Shown here in pieces: positions 1 through 9,122 of a DNA stretch of 64,000 nucleotides. Each line of letters opens with the position of its first letter. Positions within the stretch are counted from its first letter, which is position 1. The notes beneath the pieces are model-generated. The model ran no database searches and had not been told where the DNA came from. It saw only the letters and a list, made by a program, of their open reading frames with translations. The translations under genes and the position numbers were made by a program. The stretch is from Polaribacter sp. SA4-12 (GTDB lineage: Bacteria > Bacteroidota > Bacteroidia > Flavobacteriales > Flavobacteriaceae). The stretch is from NCBI RefSeq assembly GCF_002163675.1, contig NZ_CP019334.1:1684001-1748000 (forward strand), read 5' to 3'.

Positions 1-1401
1 ATGTTAGAATTTGTACATTTTACAAATAGAGTTTTCGCGGATAAATTATATAATGATGCTGCAGCTAATATGAAATTAGAAACTTTAGAAGAATTAAAAA
101 CAAAACAATTCTTCGAAAACAAGAAACATACATTTTGTTCTATGGGACATGTAATGCATAATAACATGCAATTAGGGTCTGCAGTTTTACAAGCAACTGG
201 TGCTTCTGATTTAGACATGGAAGCTCTTAAAAAAGAAGGAATGAAATCTTTAATTATGCACGAAGTTGGACATACTTTAGGTTTGAATCATAATATGAAA
301 GCAAGTCAATTATTTTCTCCTGCACAATTAGCAGATGCTGCTTTTATTAAAGGAAAAGCTTTAACAGGTTCTGTTATGGATTATGCAGGTATTAATATTA
401 CAAATGACAGAAGTAAACAAGGACAATATGCTGATATGGCTGTTGGACCTTATGATGTTTGGGCAATTCAATTCGGGTATCAAGATTTTAAAAATAATTC
501 AGAAATGAGTTCATTATTAAATCAGTCAACAAAACCAGAATTAATTTTTGGTAATGATGCAGATGACATGCGTTCATCAAGTAATGGTATAGATCCAAGA
601 GTTATGATTGGAGATTTATCTAATGATCAAATTACATATTCTGTAAATAGATTTGAATTGGTTAATTCTATGATGAAAAACTTAAAAACTCAATTCACAA
701 AAAAAGGTGAAACTTATGAAGATTTAAGAAGAGCATTCTACACTTTACAAAATCAAAGCAGAGTTGCTGGTGGTGTTGTTTCTAGGTTTATTGGAGGTGT
801 TTATGTAGACAGATCAACATTTGGTCAAGAAGGCGGAACACAACCTTATACACCTGTTAGTTTAGCAGATCAAAAAAGAGCAATGGCTGCTATGAAAAAA
901 TATGTTTTTGCTTCAGATGCATTTGATGCTCCTAAAGAAGTTTATAACTATTTAGCGAGACAAAGAAGAGGATATAATTTCTTTGGAAGAACAGAAGATC
1001 CAAAAATTAACGAACAAGTTTTAGCATATCAAACATCTGTATTATCTCATTTAATGCATCCAAATACTTTACAAAGAATTTCTAACTCAGAATTATATGG
1101 TAACGAATACAAGTTATCTTCATTTATGACTGATTTAAATAGCATGATATTTAAACAAGATGTTTATGGAAGTATCAATTCTTTTCGTCAGAATTTGCAA
1201 GCTGTGTACACAAAAAGATTAATTGATATGATTTCTGGTAAAGCTAGCAGTAGATTTACAGTTGCTGCAAAATCTATGGCTATTTATAATCTAAAGAATA
1301 TTAAAACTTGGGTTAGTAATGGTAAAGGTGATTTAGCTACAAAAGCACATAAAAATCATTTAAAAACATTAATTACAAATGCAATGAAGGAGATTAAATA
1401 A
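1..1401 (+). CDS. zinc-dependent metalloprotease, C-terminal part (5' truncated by window edge)
   Basis: This is a metzincin-type secreted or periplasmic protease. The extended zinc motif HEVGHTLGLNH lies at about residues 87-97 of the visible part (three His ligands, catalytic Glu), followed by a Met-turn-like segment, SVMDYAG, near residue 124. Bacteroidetes proteins of this type (DUF5117/DUF4953 family) are about 800 residues and carry the motif in the middle. The visible 466 residues are therefore the C-terminal half, and the ATG at the first base is probably just an internal Met. No signal peptide is visible for the same reason. A hairpin terminator follows the stop. Family assignment is strong; the substrate is unknown. 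Confidence 0.85.
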   Translation: MLEFVHFTNRVFADKLYNDAAANMKLETLEELKTKQFFENKKHTFCSMGHVMHNNMQLGSAVLQATGASDLDMEALKKEGMKSLIMHEVGHTLGLNHNMKASQLFSPAQLADAAFIKGKALTGSVMDYAGINITNDRSKQGQYADMAVGPYDVWAIQFGYQDFKNNSEMSSLLNQSTKPELIFGNDADDMRSSSNGIDPRVMIGDLSNDQITYSVNRFELVNSMMKNLKTQFTKKGETYEDLRRAFYTLQNQSRVAGGVVSRFIGGVYVDRSTFGQEGGTQPYTPVSLADQKRAMAAMKKYVFASDAFDAPKEVYNYLARQRRGYNFFGRTEDPKINEQVLAYQTSVLSHLMHPNTLQRISNSELYGNEYKLSSFMTDLNSMIFKQDVYGSINSFRQNLQAVYTKRLIDMISGKASSRFTVAAKSMAIYNLKNIKTWVSNGKGDLATKAHKNHLKTLITNAMKEIK

Positions 1402-1421
1402 TCTTATAAAATATTTCTATT

Positions 1422-1453
1422 AAAAACCGCAATCAAATTGATTGCGGTTTTTT
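1422..1453 (+). terminator. rho-independent terminator after the metalloprotease gene
   Basis: An A-rich 5' side and the stem AACCGCAAT/ATTGCGGTT (loop of about 7 nt) are followed by a T-run. It overlaps the upstream in-frame start of the next gene, which argues that the downstream protein starts after it. Confidence 0.85.
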
Positions 1454-1464
1454 ATTTTTACAGT

Positions 1465-2343
1465 ATGGCAAGAATTTTAATTACAGGTGGTACAGGTTTA
1501 GTTGGAAAAAGATTAACAGATATGTTAATTGATAAAAATCATGAAGTTGTAATTTTAAGCAGAAACCCAAAAAATGATAATGAATTTAAATGGGATATTT
1601 CATCTAATTATATTGATGAAAAAGCGCTTATAAATACAGATTACATTATTCATTTAGCAGGAGCTGGAATTGCAGATAAACGTTGGACTGAGAAAAGAAA
1701 ACAAGTAATTATTGATAGTAGAGTTAAAACTGCAAACTTACTTTTTGATAAGATAACTGCTTTAAAAATCAACTTAAAGGGGTTTATTTCTGCTTCAGGA
1801 ATTGGTTACTATGGAGCAGTAACTTCTGAAACAATTTTTGAAGAAACAGCTAAAGTTGGTACTGATTTCTTAGGTGATGTTTGCTATAAATGGGAACAAG
1901 CTGCACATCAATTTTCAACAAAAAATATACCAGTAACTATATTAAGGACTGGAATTGTTTTAGCTAAAAAAGGCGGAGCATTAGATAAAATGAAAACTCC
2001 TGTAATAACTCCATTAGGTTCTGGAAAACAATATATTCCTTGGATTCATATTGATGATCTTTGCAATCTATATATTGCAGCAATAGAAGATAATTTAATT
2101 GGGGTTTTTAACGCAGTTGCTCCAGAACATCATACAAGTACTTCTTTTTCTAAAGCATTAGCTAAAAGTATAAAAAGACCCTATTTTGGGATTGGAGTTC
2201 CGAGTTTTATATTGCAAATTTTATTTGGAGAAATGGCTGTTATCCTTTTAAAAGGAAGTAGAATTTCAACAAAAAAAACCGAAAAGAATATAAATTCTTT
2301 CCGATTTTCAAAGCTCCAGAAGGCTTTAAGTAACTTACAATAA
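1465..2343 (+). CDS. TIGR01777 family NAD(P)-binding epimerase/oxidoreductase (YfcH-like)
   Basis: This is an extended short-chain dehydrogenase of 292 residues. The Rossmann motif GGTGLVG is at residues 8-14, HLAGAG near 62-67, and SASGIGYYG near 112-120. The C-terminal DUF1731-type tail has hydrophobic segments, SFILQILFGEMAV. The E. coli relative is YfcH; the physiological substrate is unknown. I start it at MARILITGG rather than an upstream ATG, because the extra nine residues would be encoded within the terminator of the preceding gene and the family begins directly with the nucleotide-binding strand. It converges on the next gene with a 3-bp gap. Confidence 0.88.
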   Translation: MARILITGGTGLVGKRLTDMLIDKNHEVVILSRNPKNDNEFKWDISSNYIDEKALINTDYIIHLAGAGIADKRWTEKRKQVIIDSRVKTANLLFDKITALKINLKGFISASGIGYYGAVTSETIFEETAKVGTDFLGDVCYKWEQAAHQFSTKNIPVTILRTGIVLAKKGGALDKMKTPVITPLGSGKQYIPWIHIDDLCNLYIAAIEDNLIGVFNAVAPEHHTSTSFSKALAKSIKRPYFGIGVPSFILQILFGEMAVILLKGSRISTKKTEKNINSFRFSKLQKALSNLQ

Positions 2344-2346
2344 AAT

Positions 2347-2796
2347 TTATTCTAAGTTACTCTCCTTCATTTTCCCCAGCCAAGTTCTTCCACCTAGAGT
2401 CGATTTATAATAAACAAACCCTTTTTCTATTTTTGTAATTTCTATTTTCATTTTTGTTCCTCTTTTAAAAGGAAAGTTAGGTATTGTAAAATCTTCTATT
2501 GTTACATACACTAAATCTTCAGATACCCAAAAAAGTTTAGATTTAATAAAGTATTTTTTATTATCATGAAACTCATAATGCTCGTCACCTTTATAAACAA
2601 CTTCTACTTCTCCTCCATCATATACGTAAGTATAAGTACCATCATTGACTAAAGTTTCTCCTTCGAATTCTTTAGCATCTTTGTCTATAAAGTTTAATGC
2701 TGTTGGGTTTAATGTCATTAAATAATCTTGTGCATTTACATAAAAAGCACATAATAAAATAATTGCTAAAAATAATTTGTTTTTAAAATTTTTCAT
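2347..2796 (-). CDS. small secreted protein of unknown function
   Basis: This 149-residue protein has a clear Sec signal peptide (basic start, hydrophobic core ending FYVNAQ, likely cleavage after A22). The mature part is beta-rich with many charged residues. I do not recognise a family. It lies downstream of the 58-residue gene and the large T9SS protein on the same strand. It is preceded by a leader with two CCCCTAA motifs that resembles the leader of that small gene, so the three may be co-regulated. It is probably periplasmic or outer-membrane associated. Confidence 0.7.
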   Translation of the reverse strand: MKNFKNKLFLAIILLCAFYVNAQDYLMTLNPTALNFIDKDAKEFEGETLVNDGTYTYVYDGGEVEVVYKGDEHYEFHDNKKYFIKSKLFWVSEDLVYVTIEDFTIPNFPFKRGTKMKIEITKIEKGFVYYKSTLGGRTWLGKMKESNLE

Positions 2797-2808
2797 TTTG
2801 TTAAAGTT

Positions 2809-2837
2809 TAGGGGTGTAAAATTTAATTTTTAGGGGT
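2809..2837 (-). repeat. duplicated CCCCTAA leader motif upstream of the secreted protein gene
   Basis: Read on the minus strand, ACCCCTAA occurs twice, 22 bp apart, just before the start codon. The proximal copy, CCCCTAAACTTTAACAAAATG, is nearly the same as the sequence before the 58-residue gene (CCCTAACTTTAATACAATG). Related CCCCTA motifs occur in the leader of the T9SS gene. Role unknown. Confidence 0.5.
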
Positions 2838-2868
2838 GTTTATTTAATTTTTTACTATAACTGTTTAT

Positions 2869-3045
2869 TTAGAAAAAACCTGTTCCTGGTTCAGCCAATG
2901 ATGATGCTTGTGCTTTCTGAGGGTTTAAAATCATATAGGTTCCTAATGCTGTTAAAGCGGCATATTTACCATAATTTCCAATTTTTTTTATAGCTTCTTT
3001 TCTAGAAATTTCTTCTATGCTATTTTTACCGTTTATTTGTTTCAT
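2869..3045 (-). CDS. 58-residue small protein with Tat/Sec-like N-terminus (previously uncalled)
   Basis: This is a short intact reading frame, MKQINGKNSIEEISRKEAIK at the start and AEPGTGFF at the end. Residues 14-46 read SRKEAIKKIGNYGKYAALTA followed by a hydrophobic stretch and AQA, which looks like a signal peptide with a basic region and an AxA cleavage site. Only about a dozen residues would remain after cleavage. It starts 16 bp after the stop of the large T9SS protein, consistent with one transcript, and shares its leader with the next gene. Small proteins of this general type occur beside large secreted proteins in flavobacteria, as far as I recall. Function unknown. Confidence 0.65.
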   Translation of the reverse strand: MKQINGKNSIEEISRKEAIKKIGNYGKYAALTALGTYMILNPQKAQASSLAEPGTGFF

Positions 3046-3061
3046 TGTATTAAAGTTAGGG

Positions 3062-6000
3062 TTACTCTAAAATAATTTTTTTACTAATTTCTTCTGATTG
3101 AGATTTTATTTGAACAAAATAGATTCCTGTATTTAATTTAGGCAATGCTACTTCTTGAATTGCTTTATTACTAAGTTTTGTACTTAAAACTTCTTTACCT
3201 AAAACTGAAATTAACTTAAAAGAAGCTTCATCAATATTAAGACCTATTACTTTTATTGAATTAGAGTCTGTATTATAAATTTTAACTTTAGAACCAGAAA
3301 CTAAATTATCTACCGAAAGAGTCTCTGATGTTGTATGAAGATAAAAACGACCAATACCATTTTCATCTTCCTCTAAAATTGTTTTATAAGAGCCTTCATC
3401 AATTCTTGTAAAAACATTTTCTACTTTATCCTCTAAGTAGACTTTTACACCAGTAGGAATGTTATTCATATCCGCTGAAAAAATAATTTCAGAATCTTTA
3501 TTAGCATTCAAACCTACAGGAACAACCATTGTATCAAAATTACTATTTGGCAATGCTTGTAGCGCATATTTTGTTCCGTCTTTATCAGACACTAAATGAG
3601 TGTATATAGAGTATGAAGCTGTAGTATTAAATAAACCAGCATCATAGCCTTCATCTAAACCAGTTGTAGTTCCTGCTATATATTTTATATCAGTATTTTT
3701 TTCCGTTGATAAACCATTATTGATTTTTAACTTGATTTCAAATCTATCAGAACTACTTTTTGAGAAATAATCTCCAGTTCTATGACTTTGCATCTTTTCA
3801 TTCAAAGTAATAGAACCATCAGCATTAACTCTTACAAAATAACCTTGACCTGGCGCTAAATATTTTGCATCTGAAGTATTATTAATTGGTTTATAAGTAT
3901 CCGAAACAGTATCCCAGAAGTAAATTGCTTTAAAACCAGATTGTAAAATAGAAAAGTTTATACCTAAATCTAAAATATTATTGGCAGCATCTGCAGGTTT
4001 ATTTACGTTAACAAATGAAGGATAAGGATTTCCTATTAAATTCCATCCATTAGAACCAACTGTTACATTTTTAACAACATCGTCCGTTTTTAAATTTCCT
4101 GCAAAAGTTACATTTCCTGCTGAAGATAACCTTATTGAATATCCTTTTCCTAATTCAAAATCTCCAGAAGTCGTTGTTCCGTTTTGATAATATACCCAAG
4201 CTGGAGTTGCATTATTATAAGAACCCAAACCTCTATTATCATTACCAGCACCAGCAACTAATGAACTAGCATTAGCAAAAACATCAATATCTTGGTTTTC
4301 TACTGGACTCGAAATTATATACCAGTTAGCATTATCTTTTATATATCTATTATAAACAATGTTACCTATAGAGCTTCCATCAACTATTATAGAACCACTG
4401 CTTGTAGCATCAGATTTAATATTTGTAGTACCTGTTGTTGTTAAATTTCCAGTAATAGTAATTGATTTACCCGAATTTATGTTTAATGTTCCTACAACAG
4501 AAACGTCAGTAACCGTAATATATGACACATCTAAATTTGCTGTTTTCCCTGATGGAATTGAAACTAAATCATTTGCAATTGGTAATCTTCCTAAATCCCA
4601 ATTAGAAATTGATGACCAATCACCATTTGAAGCAGTAAATGTATTTGTAACTGCATTATTATTTATAGTTATTGATTTTTCTTGTTTATAATAATTAGCA
4701 ATATTCTGAGCTATATAAGTTACCGTATAGGTTCCTGTAGAAGATGCAGATACATCTATAACACCTGTTGATGCGTTAATTGACAAACCTGAAGTACTTG
4801 AAAAAGTTCCTCCTGAAATTCCAGCAATAGTTGGAGTAGCATCTAAACCATAAATAGAGTAATTACTTGTAGCATATGAAAACTTAGAAAAATCATTGTA
4901 ATGTAGATCTATATATGTTTTTATAACAGTAGCATAATCTCTAGAAAAATAAGGAATTGTTGCACTTCTTGAATCTGTTCTATTGTAAGGATATGCATAA
5001 CCAGAATAAGTAGACCCCATGTCTCTTACACGTCTGTTTACTTCAGTCATTATACCATCAATAGTTCCACCACCTCCATTTAAACTACCTCCTGCTCCTA
5101 CTATAGAGTTTGCATGCGAAGTACTACCAGATCCATGTCTAATATTATTATAGTAATCACCAGAAAAATAAGAGTAACCTCCTGGGTTTGTATCATCACA
5201 ACTTCCTTGATTACCGTCTCCAATATGACTTGGCACAGTTCTATAACCAGCAGTTTTACCACATGTTGTATTATCTGAAATTGCTAAATATTCACTTCCA
5301 CCAGTAGTTTGTAATAAACCTCCTAAACTTTCGGAACCTCTAACTAAATCTTCAAAAGTTAAATTTTGAAGGTTATCACTAATTAGGTTTTTAATTGTTA
5401 CTCTTGACAATTCTGTAGCATTTGTCGCTGAATTATTTAAGTCTTCATCATAAGAACTACTAGGTAAATTATAACCAGCTTCAATTCTAGGCACTGAATG
5501 ACTTTGTCCGTGTAAATCTATATACAATCCTTTACCAAAATTTGCTGTAATATCTGCACTTGCAGCATCTATAAAATTATGAAAAGCATTATAATACTTA
5601 TCTGAACCTGAACTTCCACAAGTTGCTTCAACTATATCTCTATTTGGGTCTAATTTAGACCTGTGTAAATTATTAATAATAATATAAGGATACAAACCAT
5701 ATTGTTCGTAACACTTTTTTTGAATTTCACGAATTAAGATATCTGTATTATCATCTCGCTCATCAGAACCACAATTTCTGTTCGATAAATCACTATCATT
5801 ATGAGGATATGTAGTACTGCTTAAACAACAATCTTGAGAACCAGCTTGTAAAACTCCTCCATGAGGAGCAGAAATAATTACAGGCATATTTCCCGGAATG
5901 TATTCTATATATTTTTTACTAGAATCAAAGTATTGTGAAACTGCAAAAGCAATTGTTACATTAAAAGTTGCACTATTTTGATCTGGTGCAGTTGTAGTAT

Positions 6001-6640
6001 AAGTTACAACATAACTACCTACAATAGAATTAGAAACATCTATTACTCCTGTAGAATTATTAATACTTAAACCAGAGGTTGATGTAAAAGTCCCACCTGT
6101 TTCTCCGGTAATTGTAGGTGATGGGTCTGAGTCTGTTATAGCTACTGAAGCACTTGGATAACTAAAAGAAGCATCATCTAAAACAGGAGCTTCATTTACA
6201 GCAAAATGAATTTCTTTAAAAATTTCTACATTAGAAAGGGAAGTATTATCGAAAAAAGCATCATTAAGAGTTAAAACATCTACTCCATCTACATTAACTG
6301 TAGCATAACCGCTTCCATTCCAACCATCACCAAACTTATCATATATCTTTACTGAATAACCAGAACCTTCTGGAACATTATCATTAACAACCACAGGAGT
6401 AGTACTAAGTGATGAATTATTATCAAACGCTGCATTACCAGAACCAGTATAACCATTATCAACAGTCGCCAAAATGTCTCCATTTGTAGCCAAAAGTTCT
6501 ATTTTATTTTCAGATGACCATTCAGGCCAATCAACAGCTATAGTTACATCAACGCTTTGTGAAAAAATTAGAAATGATTGTAAAAATATTATTAAGACAG
6601 TAGAATGTCTTAAAAAATTAGGGGAAATTTTTTTAGTCAT
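3062..6640 (-). CDS. T9SS type A sorting domain protein with N-formylglutamate amidohydrolase-like domain
   Basis: This is a cell-surface or secreted multidomain protein of 1192 residues. In order it has: a signal peptide (1-28); a beta domain with DKFGDGWNGS at 101-110; an Ig-like/putative-Ig repeat (about 170-230, TGGTFTSTSGLSINNSTGVI); a hydrolase domain (about 240-590) with SAPHGG at 257-262 and YIDLHGQSH at 373-381, the His-rich metal site of N-formylglutamate amidohydrolases; a second Ig-like repeat; a GDWSSISNWDLGRLPIANDL segment seen in many T9SS cargoes; and a C-terminal sorting domain with the typical VLGKEVL and LNTGIYFVQIKS strands. T9SS would export it and attach or release it at the surface. 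The enzymatic substrate is unclear; peptidoglycan or peptide amide hydrolysis is a guess. Confidence 0.85.
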   Translation of the reverse strand: MTKKISPNFLRHSTVLIIFLQSFLIFSQSVDVTIAVDWPEWSSENKIELLATNGDILATVDNGYTGSGNAAFDNNSSLSTTPVVVNDNVPEGSGYSVKIYDKFGDGWNGSGYATVNVDGVDVLTLNDAFFDNTSLSNVEIFKEIHFAVNEAPVLDDASFSYPSASVAITDSDPSPTITGETGGTFTSTSGLSINNSTGVIDVSNSIVGSYVVTYTTTAPDQNSATFNVTIAFAVSQYFDSSKKYIEYIPGNMPVIISAPHGGVLQAGSQDCCLSSTTYPHNDSDLSNRNCGSDERDDNTDILIREIQKKCYEQYGLYPYIIINNLHRSKLDPNRDIVEATCGSSGSDKYYNAFHNFIDAASADITANFGKGLYIDLHGQSHSVPRIEAGYNLPSSSYDEDLNNSATNATELSRVTIKNLISDNLQNLTFEDLVRGSESLGGLLQTTGGSEYLAISDNTTCGKTAGYRTVPSHIGDGNQGSCDDTNPGGYSYFSGDYYNNIRHGSGSTSHANSIVGAGGSLNGGGGTIDGIMTEVNRRVRDMGSTYSGYAYPYNRTDSRSATIPYFSRDYATVIKTYIDLHYNDFSKFSYATSNYSIYGLDATPTIAGISGGTFSSTSGLSINASTGVIDVSASSTGTYTVTYIAQNIANYYKQEKSITINNNAVTNTFTASNGDWSSISNWDLGRLPIANDLVSIPSGKTANLDVSYITVTDVSVVGTLNINSGKSITITGNLTTTGTTNIKSDATSSGSIIVDGSSIGNIVYNRYIKDNANWYIISSPVENQDIDVFANASSLVAGAGNDNRGLGSYNNATPAWVYYQNGTTTSGDFELGKGYSIRLSSAGNVTFAGNLKTDDVVKNVTVGSNGWNLIGNPYPSFVNVNKPADAANNILDLGINFSILQSGFKAIYFWDTVSDTYKPINNTSDAKYLAPGQGYFVRVNADGSITLNEKMQSHRTGDYFSKSSSDRFEIKLKINNGLSTEKNTDIKYIAGTTTGLDEGYDAGLFNTTASYSIYTHLVSDKDGTKYALQALPNSNFDTMVVPVGLNANKDSEIIFSADMNNIPTGVKVYLEDKVENVFTRIDEGSYKTILEEDENGIGRFYLHTTSETLSVDNLVSGSKVKIYNTDSNSIKVIGLNIDEASFKLISVLGKEVLSTKLSNKAIQEVALPKLNTGIYFVQIKSQSEEISKKIILE

Positions 6641-6715
6641 TAGGTAGGGGACAGAAAAGTATTTTGTTAATACTTAATCATTAATTTTTAGGGGTTAATT
6701 AATTTTAAATATGTT

Positions 6716-6723
6716 CAAATATA
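6716..6723 (-). promoter_or_regulatory. Bacteroidetes -7 promoter box for the T9SS gene
   Basis: TATATTTG on the minus strand matches TAnnTTTG. No strong -33 TTG is seen at the right distance. The predicted 5' leader is about 70 nt and contains CCCCTAAAAATTAA and CCCCTACC. Confidence 0.4.
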
Positions 6724-6761
6724 TATAATTTTTTTAATAAAACTATAAAAAAAATAAAAAT

Positions 6762-7391
6762 TTAAAATGTAGATTTAATATTTAGTGCAACTTCACTCCA
6801 AGTTTTTGAAACTCCATCTGCTCCTTTATGCAAGTCTTTACAAACTGTATTTAAAGAATTCAATGCTTCAGAAGCGTTCCATTTGGTAATATCCATAGTT
6901 GCATTCATAGAAAAAGTATTTGCTTCAATAGTATAAAAGAAGGCTACTTTTTCTGTAATTCCATTCATTTTAATATTAGCATAACCAATTGAGTCATTTT
7001 CTAAAACTAGCTTACCAGATAATAATTTTGTTTTATCCATAACACCAAAAAAGAATTTTTTAATTTTAAAATCTCTACTCGTATCCTTTGTAAAAATACT
7101 ACTTACAGGTATAGAGAATTCAGCATTATTAATAGCTTCTTTAATTGAGTTTCCTTCACCTCCAGAGGTAATGTCAACTTTTTTAAATTGACCTCCTACA
7201 GCAACTTTATCAGTAGTTTTATAAGCTGTAAAGTTTATTTCATTTGAAGCTTTCTCTAATGAAAAAGCTGCAATACTTTTTTTAGCTTCAATTTTGTTTA
7301 CTTTATCAGCATCTGCTTTTTTTTCTGATTTACAAGATGAAAAACTAAACGCTACAAACATTAATAATGATAATACTATACCTCTTTTCAT
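6762..7391 (-). CDS. YceI-family lipoprotein
   Basis: The 209-residue protein has a lipoprotein signal peptide ending FSFSSC (Cys20), then a low-complexity Lys/Ala linker and a YceI-like lipocalin-fold domain (about 43-209) starting FSLEKASNEINFTAYKTTDK. YceI proteins bind isoprenoid or amphipathic ligands in the periplasm; here the domain would be tethered to a membrane. It is the last gene of the rsfS-ftsH-cdsA-psd operon, 4 bp after the acyl-CoA-binding protein gene, so a lipid-related role is plausible but inferred. Confidence 0.8.
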   Translation of the reverse strand: MKRGIVLSLLMFVAFSFSSCKSEKKADADKVNKIEAKKSIAAFSLEKASNEINFTAYKTTDKVAVGGQFKKVDITSGGEGNSIKEAINNAEFSIPVSSIFTKDTSRDFKIKKFFFGVMDKTKLLSGKLVLENDSIGYANIKMNGITEKVAFFYTIEANTFSMNATMDITKWNASEALNSLNTVCKDLHKGADGVSKTWSEVALNIKSTF

Positions 7392-7395
7392 GATG

Positions 7396-7662
7396 TTATT
7401 TTTTATGATTTAAAACTGTTTTCGCTAAATTTATGTATTCTTTTTTTGCAACTTCAGATTTCATTCCGTTTAATTGCATCCATGCATTTAACTTAAATGC
7501 ACTTCTTACATTAAGTTCGCTATTAAAAGAAAATTTATTACCAAAATTTGCCTGCTTGTTATAAGCATAAAATTTTAGCATTATATCCGGAGCAATCGCT
7601 TTCCTTAATTTAGAAATTCTATCGAAAGCTTCATTAAACTCTTTGTCTAAATCAGATTCCAT
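7396..7662 (-). CDS. acyl-CoA-binding protein (ACBP)
   Basis: This 88-residue cytosolic protein has the four-helix ACBP fold: an N-terminal helix with a hydrophobic face, the acyl-CoA signature FYAYNKQANFG at 31-41 (Y32 to K36 in the family's YxxYKQA pattern), and the later WMQLNGM plus KKEYINLAK helices. ACBPs bind long-chain acyl-CoA esters and buffer them. The gene sits 5 bp after the phosphatidylserine decarboxylase gene in a phospholipid operon, which fits a role in supplying acyl-CoA. ACBP is uncommon in bacteria but known in flavobacteria. Confidence 0.85.
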   Translation of the reverse strand: MESDLDKEFNEAFDRISKLRKAIAPDIMLKFYAYNKQANFGNKFSFNSELNVRSAFKLNAWMQLNGMKSEVAKKEYINLAKTVLNHKK

Positions 7663-7667
7663 AAATA

Positions 7668-8324
7668 CTATTTTTCTGCAATTACTTGAACACCACCTTT
7701 AACTTTGTCTCCTAAAGATACGTTTAACTTTGTACCTAATGGAAGAAAAAGGTCTACTCTAGATCCAAATTTAATAAATCCTGCATCAGCACCCTGTATT
7801 GTTTTATCTCCTACTTTGGCGTAGTTTACGATTCTTTTTGCTAAAGCTCCTGCAATTTGTCTGTATAATACATCTCCAAAAGATTTATTATTTACTACAA
7901 TTGAAGTTCTTTCGTTTTCTGTAGATGCTTTTGGATGCCATGCAACCAAATATTTACCAGGGTGATATTTACTATATTTTACAACTCCACTCATTGCATA
8001 TCTAGTAACATGCACATTAATCGGAGACATAAAAATAGATACTTGTAGCCTTTTACCTTTAAAATATTCTGGCTCTTCTACTTCTTCTATAACAACAACT
8101 TTACCATCAACGGGTGCAACTAACACATTGTCATTTAAAGGAGCGACTCTTTTAGGATTTCTAAAAAATTGTAAAATAATTATTAAAAACCCAATAATTA
8201 GAATCTGAATAGCTTTTACCAACCAAGGTATTTCAATGAAATTTTCTGCTAATAAAATACCTGCAACAGATAAAATTAAAGCAATAGTAATTATTTTATA
8301 TCCTTCTTTGTGAAAACGAATCAT
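7668..8324 (-). CDS. psd: phosphatidylserine decarboxylase, short bacterial form
   Basis: It converts phosphatidylserine to phosphatidylethanolamine at the inner membrane. The 218-residue proenzyme has two N-terminal hydrophobic segments (about 12-26 and 33-52). It carries the autocleavage motif FGS at 186-188, with Ser188 expected to become the pyruvoyl group, inside GFIKFGSRVDLFLPLG. The length matches the short archaeal/Bacteroidetes class rather than the approximately 320-residue E. coli enzyme. It lies 2 bp from cdsA, the earlier enzyme in the pathway, so the two are co-expressed. The phosphatidylserine synthase gene is not in this window. Confidence 0.92.
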   Translation of the reverse strand: MIRFHKEGYKIITIALILSVAGILLAENFIEIPWLVKAIQILIIGFLIIILQFFRNPKRVAPLNDNVLVAPVDGKVVVIEEVEEPEYFKGKRLQVSIFMSPINVHVTRYAMSGVVKYSKYHPGKYLVAWHPKASTENERTSIVVNNKSFGDVLYRQIAGALAKRIVNYAKVGDKTIQGADAGFIKFGSRVDLFLPLGTKLNVSLGDKVKGGVQVIAEK

Positions 8325-8326
8325 AC

Positions 8327-9121
8327 TTAAATTATAAAATTAATATACAAATATACAAACGGAGCTGCAAACAGCAAACTATCTAATCGATCTAACATAC
8401 CTCCATGACCTGGCATAATAGTACCACTGTCTTTAATGTTAGCTTGTCTTTTAAATTTAGACTCTACTAAATCTCCTATAGTACCAATTACACTTACAAT
8501 AAGCGCTATAATTAACCAGTTAATAGTTGAAAAGTCGTTATTAAATTGACTAATAATATAGGCAGAAATAAGAGCAAACACTAAACCTCCTAAAAATCCT
8601 TCTTGTGTTTTTTTTGGAGAAACTGAAACAAATAGCTTTCTTTTTCCAAAATTCTTACCAACTAAAAAAGCAAAACTATCATTAACCCAAATCATTACTA
8701 ATATAGAAATCATTAAATATGGATTGTACGCCCCTTTATAGATAGGTAAAAGGACTAAAAATATCATTGAAAATATAACATACCTTATTAATAAACCTGA
8801 CTTAGATCTATCATTAGAAAATGTAATTTCTTTTTTTGCAAACAAATAGTAAATTAAGAATAACGAAGAAATTATAGTGATTCCTAAAACACCAATAACG
8901 GCATAACTTTCAGGTCTTTTTAATATTAAAAATAATGTTAGACAGAAAAAAACGTACCCAACTAAACCTTTAAATTGTATTAATTTAGAAAACTCCCAAA
9001 CACATATTAATGCGAATAAAGAGGTTAAAATTATATACGATTCTTTTGAAAAAAGAATTGCAGATAAAAAAATTAAAACGTAAATAATGCCTGATAGACT
9101 CCTTTTTAAAAGGTTACTCAT
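8327..9121 (-). CDS. cdsA: phosphatidate cytidylyltransferase (CDP-diglyceride synthase)
   Basis: This integral-membrane enzyme makes CDP-diacylglycerol from phosphatidate and CTP, the branch point for all phospholipids. It has about seven to eight hydrophobic segments over 264 residues. The CdsA signature is at the C-terminus: GDLVESKFKRQANIKDSGTI, then PGHGGMLDRLDSL near residue 240, with the catalytic acidic and Mg-binding residues. SPKKTQEGFLGG is also conserved. Gene spacing of 1-2 bp on both sides shows tight operon packing with the LUD protein and psd. Confidence 0.95.
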   Translation of the reverse strand: MSNLLKRSLSGIIYVLIFLSAILFSKESYIILTSLFALICVWEFSKLIQFKGLVGYVFFCLTLFLILKRPESYAVIGVLGITIISSLFLIYYLFAKKEITFSNDRSKSGLLIRYVIFSMIFLVLLPIYKGAYNPYLMISILVMIWVNDSFAFLVGKNFGKRKLFVSVSPKKTQEGFLGGLVFALISAYIISQFNNDFSTINWLIIALIVSVIGTIGDLVESKFKRQANIKDSGTIMPGHGGMLDRLDSLLFAAPFVYLYINFII

Positions 9122-9122
9122 A

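Noticed and set aside
1438..1464. Upstream ATG start for the epimerase gene
   Set aside because: It lies in the terminator hairpin of the preceding gene; the family begins at the later Met.
4359..4691. Plus-strand frames inside the T9SS gene and minus-strand frames in SulP, dnaK, GT2 and ftsH
   Set aside because: Antisense shadows of strongly supported genes, no family match, hydrophobic composition caused by codon mirror effects.
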